Assembly (NCBI RefSeq): GCF_963678635.1
Contig: NC_087063.1
Coordinates: 49,363,220 to 49,427,219 of the forward strand
Direction: 5' to 3'
Length of the DNA stretch: 64,000 bases
Origin: Symsagittifera roscoffensis
Lineage: Eukaryota > Xenacoelomorpha > Acoela > Convolutidae
Shown piece by piece: positions 56,691 to 64,000 of the stretch (position 1 is the first letter of the stretch; every line of letters begins with the position of its first letter). Under the pieces are notes generated by a model that was given only the letters and a program-made list of their open reading frames with translations, made no database searches and was not told where the DNA came from. The translations under genes and the position numbers were made by a program.

Positions 56691-56700
56691 TATAAATACG
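56690..56700 (+). promoter_or_regulatory. TATA box before the polymerase relic
   Basis: GTATAAATACG, directly after the CRE array. The first ATG after it (56,733) opens only six codons. Confidence 0.55.
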
Positions 56701-56778
56701 CTTATTTTGTTGGGTTAAATCATTCATTTTGTATGCCAATCAGAAACAGTTAATTGAATTTTACTTCAAATTATATAA

Positions 56779-59282
56779 ATACTTTACCTGAGATATATAA
56801 ATACTTTACCTGATTTTGGATTTAACAGTGGTAGATATGACTTAAATTTGATCAAGTCCTACTTAATCCCTTATTTGCTTCGCGATAAAGAGCAAGATAC
56901 ATCCGTTATCAAAAAAGCAATTGATTATATATCTTTCAAGTTTGGAGATGTACAATTTCTTGACATTATGAAATTTCTGGGTGGAGCAACAACTCTGGAC
57001 TCATTTCTCAAAGCTTATAAAGCTAGTGAAACAAAAGGATTCTTTCCTTATGAGTGGTTTGACAACCCTGACAAACTTGATTTTCCAGTACTGCCCCCAT
57101 ATGAAGCAATTTTCAGTAAACTTAGAAACAACAATCCTCTAGACAAAGACTTTACTGATTATGAAAAACTGAGGAAGAGTGGACTTGATGAACAGCAAGC
57201 AGGGTTAGATAATTACAGTTACTTACAACAAACTTGGCAGAAAAACGGAATGACTGTGTTCAAAGACTTTTTGCAGTGGTACAACAACAAAGATGTAGTT
57301 CCAACCCTGGAAGCAATGCAAAAAATGATTCAGTTTTATCATAACAGAGGGATAGATATGTTGAAACTGGGATGTACACTTCCAAATCTAGCAAACATAT
57401 CTCTACACAAATCTACAAATTGCAAGTTTTATCCATTTTGCGAAAGTGATAAAGATTTGTGTGAAAAAATACGAGAAGACATGACCGGTGGGCCTTCGAT
57501 TGTGTTCACTCGAAAAGCTGTAGTTGATGAAACATACATCAGAAATTCATCAAATGTTTGTAAATCAATCGTTGGAATTGATGCAAGCCAGCTTTACCCC
57601 TATTCAATGTGCCAAGATATGCCAACAGGACTGTATACGAGATGGGAGTTTGACACTGATATGCAAAAATTCAAGGCTAGACATAATCGAACTCGCAACT
57701 AATCAAGAATCAAGACCAGAATGTAAAATTGAGAGCTTTTTTACATCTGGAAAACAGAAGAAAATTGACTGTTTCAATGTGGACGGTTATTGTGATCACT
57801 GTAAAACAGTATTCGAGGCAATGGGATGCTACTATCACTTTTGTTCTTGTCAAGAAACTCGTCCCTCCTTAACAGAACAGGATATCGAGCGAGGAAACAA
57901 GAAGAGAGAGATGGATGAGATGAGACGAGAATACATTCAAGAGAAAGGATACAAAATTGAAGAAATGTGGGAGTGTGAGTGGTGGCAAAATTTCAAAACC
58001 AATGACAAGATCAAAAATCATGTTCGAACCCACTTTCCCTACAAAAGACCCCTTTCTACAGACTCTCTTCTAGCAAAGATAAAAGATGGATCTCTTTTTG
58101 GTTACGTTCAGTGTGACTTAGTTTTTCCAGATGAACTGAAATCGAAATTTGCGAATTTTCCTCCAATTTTCAAAAACAATGAGGTTGGAAGAAACGATAT
58201 TGTTGACTATATGAAGAACTATGCTATTAAAAATGAATTGTTGAAACATCCACAGAGAATGCTTATATCTAGCTTCAAGCTAGAAAATGGAACAGTTATA
58301 ACTCCTCTCTTCAACTTTTATTTGGAACATGGCTTGCAATGCACCAAAATTTATTGTTTTGTTGAATACTCTCCTCGGAAATGCTTTAATAATTTCGTTC
58401 AGTCAGTGGTTGATGCTAGAAGAGAAGGAGATGAAAACCCTCTATCAGGAGTTGTAGCAGAAACAATGAAGCTCTTGGGCAATTCCTCCTATGGATATCA
58501 GATCATGGATAGATCCAGGCATACAATCACGAAGTATCTGAACGATGAAAAAACTCACAAGGCAATCAATGAACCATTGTTCAAAAGATTGAATACAGTT
58601 GAAAAAAACTTGTATGAGGTGGAGTTGTTGAAATCAACCATTGAACATAGAGTACCCATCATCGTTGGTTTTTTCATACTTCAGTATGCAAAGCTGAGAA
58701 TGTTGGAACTCTACTACAACTTCTTTGACAAGTTCTGTGATGTATATAAATTTAAGAGTTGGAGATGGACACAGACTCACTTTACTTGGCACTTGCAGAA
58801 GAAAATTTGTACGATTGCATCCAACCAGATAAGAGAGCTGCTTGGGAAAAAATGAGGGAGAGTGATTGCAGAGATACCTTCAAGGCGGATGCAAAATCTA
58901 ATTTCTTTCCTCGAACGTGTTGTAGTATCCATAAAAAACATGATAAGCGGGAGCCGGGACTTTTCAAAGAAGAATTTAGGTGCACACAAATGCTCTGTTT
59001 ATGTAGTAAGACATATTGCTGCTTGACAACAAGTCAGACAAATTCAAATTTAGCAGCAAAAGATTGAATAAGCGGGTTCTAGAAGACTCTGGAGATGGAC
59101 CTTTAGCAAAGTATAGGAGAGTACTCGATGAAGTTATCAACTTAACATCTACTAATAGAGGATTCAGAACTATAAATCATATGGTTGCTACATATGAACA
59201 GACAAAGAAAGGACTAAGTTATTTTTATCCTAAAAGACAAGTGCAAGATGATGGAATTCATACAAAACCATTGGATTTATAA
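56779..59282 (+). pseudogene. Protein-primed family-B DNA polymerase, truncated and frameshifted
   Basis: The frame begins after a TAA at 56,776 and starts directly at exonuclease motif II (GFNSGRYDLNLI), so exo I and everything N-terminal are missing. Exo III-side residues follow (FGDVQFLDIMKFLGG). Polymerase motif A is at about 57,570-57,610 (DASQLYPYSM), motif B at about 58,468-58,500 (KLLGNSSYGY) and motif C, DTDS, at 58,768-58,779. Frames change near 57,690, near 58,755 and near 59,030; the C-terminus ends at 59,282. In intact Mavericks this enzyme replicates the element by protein priming. Here it is a relic, although motifs A, B and C are all present. Confidence 0.85.
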
Positions 59283-59410
59283 GAAATCTTCTGATGTATT
59301 AAATTATATAAGATGTCATATTTTTATGGTTTCATGATAATAAAATGTAAATTATTGCGGTAAACTTAATATACAATGCAGTGATTTATATACTTTCTTT
59401 GTAATTTAAA

Positions 59411-59928
59411 CTTTTTTTCTCAAAAAAGTTGACTTTTTTCGAAGTCTCTGCAGGTTTCAGCATTGTTTCAATTAGATAGAAAGTAAAATTATCGTTTCAA
59501 TTAGATAGAAAGTAAGATTATTTAATAAATTGGGTCAAATAATAGCTAACCTTATCGTGTTTTGAATTTTTTTGAAAAAATTTTCATAAAAATTTCAAGT
59601 TTTTGCACAAAAACTCTTACCATTGATTACCATCCACCAAAAAAACTTAATATTTAATCTTAATTCTACACGTAATTAACAATCAATTGTTCCCAATTAG
59701 GTAACGCGCGCCGAGATTTTTGCGAAAAAATTAGACAAAAAATTTCGTTTTTCTTTCTGTTACCATCACACTGAAACCTTACCATCGGTATTCCCTATCT
59801 TAATACATTGTAGACTCTATAGCCAATCTTAATACATAGCCTGCAGACCGGATGCTCTATTCCCTATCTTAATACATGTGGGTCTGCAGGGACCCCCCCC
59901 CCCCACTTCAGCTCCAACATCTACTACT
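59411..59928 (-). repeat. Right terminal inverted repeat
   Basis: Inverted copy of 43,050-43,570, ending CATCTACTACT, with a run of 12 C (59,893-59,904) opposite the 14 G of the left end and the three subterminal repeats. Confidence 0.85.
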
Positions 59929-59934
59929 ATAGTA
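59929..59934. repeat. Target-site duplication, right (atagta)
   Basis: Partner of 43,044-43,049. Confidence 0.85.
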
Positions 59935-60012
59935 TTTAGTGTTAAATTTATCAAAATAGCTGTTTCGATGATTATAGAGTCGCTGGATTCTGCTGTCTTT
60001 GAGTCCTGGAGC
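59929..60012 (+). mobile_element. End of LINE copy 2
   Basis: Last 80 bp of the LINE tail resumed after the giant element, ending GAGTCCTGGAG as in copy 1 (about 38,708-38,717). Confidence 0.75.
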
Positions 60013-60199
60013 AAAGAAAAAGAAAATTTAGATTCTATAATTATTCCATATGGGTTGAAAGTTTTTGTCCAAACGATGAGACCAGAATTAGTTCCTCAAC
60101 TAAAACTCATATCGACTACATTATCAGTGACTATGAAACAAACAACTTTGAATTTTTTTTGATACACCTTATAAAACCGACCATTTTGCTTCATTTATT

Positions 60200-62193
60200 T
60201 TGACGGATATAAAATGCGGCAAAAATTTACCGAGGATAATTTCGACTTTCAATAAGAAAAATTATCAGAAAAATGAATTTTGCAATACACTCTCCGCTCT
60301 TCCTTGGTATCTCTTATATCAATGTACAGACGCACAAAACATGTTCTCGACGATGATTTATTTAATTTCTAGTGCTCTTCAGCAACATGCTCCTATCGAA
60401 AAAAAAATATGTTCGTAATTTTAAACCATAAAATGAGTTGAAAACGGAATGGTTCAATTCAGAATGTCAGCAAATGTTGATTAAGAAACAGAATTCACTC
60501 AGATCATATCGCAGTCAAAGCACAAGCGATAATTGGTCAAAGTACCAGTTTTTACGTAATCAAATGAGCCAATTGATTAGAAGTAAACAACTCGATCATT
60601 CAAAAAATTGTTTTTCACTTCTCAGCACTATCCAACAAAAAATGGAAAAATATTAACCAAGTTAGAGGTAAATGTTCTGGCAACAATTGAATTACAGTTC
60701 TACGAATTTCCTTCAGTGAAATGATAACCCAAGACAAAAAAATTGCCAATCATTTAAATTATATTTTTTCAAACTTAGGCAAATTTTTCGGCGCTAAAAA
60801 GCCTCCGAACTACAAAAAATCTGCCTCTGAATCTGAACCTTTCCATTTTCAACACATTACACTGAAGCAATGTTTTGATATAGTTCGAAAAATCAAAGTT
60901 AGAAAACCTCTGAGACCTTGTACCGTACCTGCTTGGGCAATCATTGACGGTCAATCAGTTATAGTTCCACATTTAACTTTTGTCATATATGCTTGCTTAG
61001 ATGAGAACATTTTCCCGATCGAACTGAAAAAAGCACACGTAACCCCTTTGTTTAAAAAAAATGACCCAATGGATGCAAAAAATTATCGGCCAATATCAAT
61101 AACTTGTGCTTTTTCTAAAATTTTTGAAAAAATTTTACATGCCCAAATAACAGAACATCTTGACAAGTTTTAAATAATGACACCATTTCAATTCGGATTT
61201 CGCAAAAACATTTCAACACAAGATGCTCTTGTTTATGTGACAGAAAATATTCGAAATCAAATAGATTCAAAAAAAATCGTACATGCAGCTTTATTAGATC
61301 TGTCCAAGGCTTTTGATTCTATTTCGCATGAAGTTTTAATTGAAAAAATGCTTTCTTTCGGTTTTTCAAATGGAGCAAATGCTTTAATTGCTAGCTTTCT
61401 AAACAAACGTATTCAAAGAATAAACGTCAATGGAATCTTTCCAGACTGGATTGAAATAAAACGAGGTGTCCCACAAGGTCCGTTGTTGTTCAATTTATAT
61501 GTTAATGACATACAAGAGCGATTATATGAAGGTTGTACTTTAATTCAATATGCTGACGACTGTAATGATTTTTCCTCTTCTATAATTTCTGAGGATGCTT
61601 TGAATTGATTGCAAAAATCACTCAATAATCTAACGGAATTTTTTGCAGAGAACCAATTGAATCTGAATGCATCTAAATCGGAATTTACAACATTTTGTCA
61701 AAAAAATGATACCAAAAATGTAGATATTGATACAATAGTATTTAATGGGCATTATGTAGCCAAAAAATCAGAATGCAAATATTTAGGCCTTATTCTTGAT
61801 TCAAGTTTATCTTTTCATGCTCAAACCAAAACAATTCTCCAAAAAATGGCACGAGGAATTAAAACTATAGATACAATTGGACAACAACTGCCGACATTAT
61901 CATTAGTTGCCTTGCTTCCTTGTCTTGTTTTATCTGTAATAATAAAACTATCAGCAAAATTTTTAAAACAAATTAATGCTACTTTGATGCTATCTCTAGA
62001 GAAACAGTTGAACTGGGCGTTAAAAAGAATATATTTCAGATCGAAATTTAAATCTTCTTCCCTTCTTCGCATTAGCAAATCGTTCATTGGAATCGAGAAA
62101 AGAATTGAGTTAAAGTGTATACTTATACCAATATCTTACAAACAAAAAGAAGGCTTTTCAAAATACATTGAGACTACCGACTGCCAATTATAG
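60200..62193 (+). pseudogene. LINE reverse transcriptase, copy 3
   Basis: Pieces at 60,200-60,418, 60,438-60,656, 60,721-61,173, 61,177-61,608 and 61,609-62,193. All main RT motifs are visible: NYRPISIT, FRKNIST, SKAFDSISHE, RGVPQG (with a 12-base loss just after it) and QYADD (about 61,547-61,561). Stops at about 61,171 (TAA, shared with copy 2) and 61,606 (TGA) break it. Confidence 0.8.
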
Positions 62194-62370
62194 GCTCAAC
62201 AAAAGAACGAAACAAATTATTTTTGACAAGCATTGTTCAACCGCTTCTCTACAAAAATCATTTTTCCATTTGACTTCTTAAAAATGGAATTCACTGCCTA
62301 TAATTTTGCGCAATTTAGAAAAATCGAGAACAGGATTCAAGAAAAAATTGAAAGAAATTTACGTGAATGA

Positions 62371-63254
62371 TGTAACATTCGCCCAAATACTACACAGCGA
62401 CGGAGCGTACAAAAAGTACCTATTAACGACTGGCAGGCGTCAGTTACCTTAATTCTACTCGTTTTTCACCGTCTCGACCTTGCCAGTTGATTTTCTGGTC
62501 TGTCTAGGGCTAAGTAAAAAGTTACCATTTTTAGGCCATCAGTCAAACGACTTTTGATCAGCTTTCGTTTACATGCGAACACAACCACATAGCTGAGTCT
62601 CGGATCCTCAGACTACGTGATTGTCATTAAAAACACGGCTCGAACAACCTATTTTAATATGTTTTTGTGTGACAGTTCTATATTAAATCCATTGGAGATG
62701 GATTGACCCTTTCCTCTTTCTAGCTACTCATATTCTAAAATATCAAACTCTACCGGTGTTAATTTAAAGTTTCACGACATCCAAGTAGCTATACAGTCAG
62801 TTTTATACAGTCCCTTCACATAAAACAGTCTCTGGGGGACCAAGCCTCCGCTCCCGTAATATTCCTGCGATAACGCTCTTATCTCTTCTAATTTGCGTCC
62901 CGGGAGGGTTCCGTGGAATATTCCTTCCCCACCGAAGCTTCCTTCTCCACTAATATCCGCTGATAAGGGTCTTATCGTGCGTTGCTGCCACGATAAGAGG
63001 CTTCGTATTTTCCGTCTCTTGTACGACTGTTTTCCACAATATTTGTCGTTGTTCTCCTTTTTTCAGCCTTCTTGGTCAAAATGGCCATTTTTCGTATTTC
63101 TGAGAAATATCAATTTGAAAATCGAAATTTTAAAAATAGAAAATTTCAGAATACTTCGACCCTCCTTTCATGCACTTTTTTGCTGTTAAGGCCTTTTCTC
63201 TCTGATTCGTGCTTCGTCGGAAGGTTGCGCTGTGCCATCTGGCAGAATGGCACA
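62371..63254. mobile_element. MITE-like non-autonomous DNA element, 884 bp
   Basis: It interrupts LINE copy 3 at ACGTGAATGA/TGAATTGAG, where copies 1 and 2 are continuous. The ends are imperfect inverted repeats of about 29 bp: TGTAACATTC at the left and TGTGCCATTC on the opposite strand at the right, both followed by a CACAGCG word. TGA at 62,368-62,370 and 63,255-63,257 may be a 3-bp target duplication. No transposase gene; short frames inside are not credible. Superfamily not assigned. Confidence 0.6.
62971..62997. repeat. Hairpin in the MITE (CTTATCGTG/CACGATAAG)
   Basis: Perfect 9-bp stem with 9-base loop. Two further GATAA/TTATC pairs lie just upstream (about 62,869-62,884 and 62,961-62,976). 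Confidence 0.6.
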
Positions 63255-64000
63255 TGAATTGAGAAACAATCCAATATGTAAAAATACAAATACGTGGCGT
63301 GATTTCCGTTTTTGCTAGTTCTATATGTTTTAATTTAGTTTAATTTTCCAGACATTGTTTGAAAGAAAATCTGTATATACTCTGTATATACGCTGTATGT
63401 TTGGACTATCTATAAAATTGTTTGTAAAGTTTTAATACCAGCTCGTTCTTAATTCTTAAAACTGATGTTTTTTTAGTATCCGTGACTTCATATATTTTAA
63501 TCGACCAATTTCTGAACTGTAACCGAACTTGTTTTGTTTTGTTTTGTTTCGTTTATTGTTTGTTTTCTGATGTGTTTTTGTTTGATGTAACCAATGAATT
63601 TTAACCAACTTTATTATTTACACTTTGCTACACTGATGCCTCGGCTTTTTACTGTATAGTAATTCAGGTGTTCTTTCTTCTTCTTCCTCTTGTTTATCAT
63701 GGCCTAATTAGTCTGCATGTCAATTTTCATGTCAATCGGACAAAGTGAACAGTAACTTCAAATATAAAAATTTGCAAGTGGGCGGGGGGAGGAAAAAGAG
63801 TCTCGATTTTTTTCATTTGATATTTTTTTCTTTGAAGGCATGGACACTGATTTGTTATGCTTTGACTCTTTCACTACGTCTGCTGAATCTAGCTTCGCTC
63901 TGATGTGTTTAGATTTAATTTGATTTCCAAAAATTTACAATTCTCTTTCATCAAATGTCAAGCAGCAGAAGTTTATTCATATTTTTTTCATAGAAACTTT

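Larger units (their letters stand above)
43050..59928. mobile_element. Maverick/Polinton-like giant DNA transposon, 16.9 kb
   Basis: It has terminal inverted repeats of about 520 bp beginning AGTAGTAGATG, 6-bp target duplication and a protein-primed family-B DNA polymerase. These three traits together identify a Maverick/Polinton or a related adintovirus-like element. Known relatives also carry a retroviral-type integrase, a packaging ATPase, a protease and capsid proteins; none could be recognised here. The left third is a non-coding tandem duplication. The right two thirds hold small unknown genes and the broken polymerase. It is a decayed or non-autonomous member, inserted after LINE copy 2. 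Confidence 0.8.
60013..64000 (+). mobile_element. CR1-like LINE, copy 3 (5' truncated, split by a MITE)
   Basis: Joins directly to the end of copy 2, head to tail, starting inside the endonuclease domain (equivalent of 35,445). RT follows, then the 3' tail from 63,255 to the window edge. The insertion 62,371-63,254 interrupts it. Confidence 0.75.

Noticed and set aside
62893-63257. Short frames inside the MITE
   Set aside because: No homology and low-complexity Phe/Leu/Lys composition; the region is better explained as non-coding element sequence.

Overview
This window looks like AT-rich intergenic DNA from an invertebrate metazoan; I cannot name the species. No gene with an obvious host function, no rRNA and no convincing tRNA was seen. 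Almost everything is mobile DNA, layered and nested. The evidence is LINE reverse transcriptases with animal-type esterase ORF1, a Copia LTR element with a copia-type primer site, and a Maverick/Polinton-like giant DNA transposon with TATA, CRE, CArG and CCAAT motifs of animal type. Coding stretches are mostly broken by stops, frameshifts and deletions.

Region 1 (1-29,050) is dominated by three copies (A, B, C) of a multi-ORF element family I do not recognise. A (1-about 6,900) is the most open and is visibly richer in G+C than the rest. B (6,911-17,350) and C (19,937-26,600) are tandem, decayed and much closer to each other than to A. Translated pieces align across A, B and C in the same order: an SGNH-hydrolase-like module (seen complete only in C), a second SGNH-like module (B, C), a large ORF1, then an overlapping ORF2 carrying a conserved C-x4-C-x4-H-x-C-x4-C motif. 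No reverse transcriptase, transposase or polymerase was found in them. B is interrupted by a 2.4-kb Copia element (11,112-13,520) with 5-bp target duplication and a 200-base run of N. B and C both continue into a 33-bp-type minisatellite and then into relics of a LINE.

Region 2 (29,050-43,043) holds minus-strand relics of a second LINE family with an FDDG active site, then a LINE with an SGNH esterase ORF1 (copy 1, 33,560-38,715), a spacer, and a 5'-truncated second copy of the same LINE (copy 2).

Region 3 (43,050-59,928) is a 16,879-bp Maverick/Polinton-like element inserted into the 3' tail of LINE copy 2. It has about 520-bp terminal inverted repeats beginning AG and a 6-bp target duplication (ATAGTA). 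It carries a broken protein-primed family-B DNA polymerase, several small unknown genes, a 2.68-kb non-coding tandem duplication, a second block duplication, and strikingly host-like promoters: a CRE array beside a perfect heat-shock element, three CArG/CArG-like boxes in 18-bp phase with an AP-1 site, and CCAAT arrays. No integrase, packaging ATPase, protease or capsid gene could be recognised.

Region 4 (59,935-64,000) continues LINE copy 2 for about 80 bp, then joins head-to-tail to LINE copy 3, which is itself split by an 884-bp MITE-like element. The order of events is therefore LINE copies first, then the giant element and the MITE.
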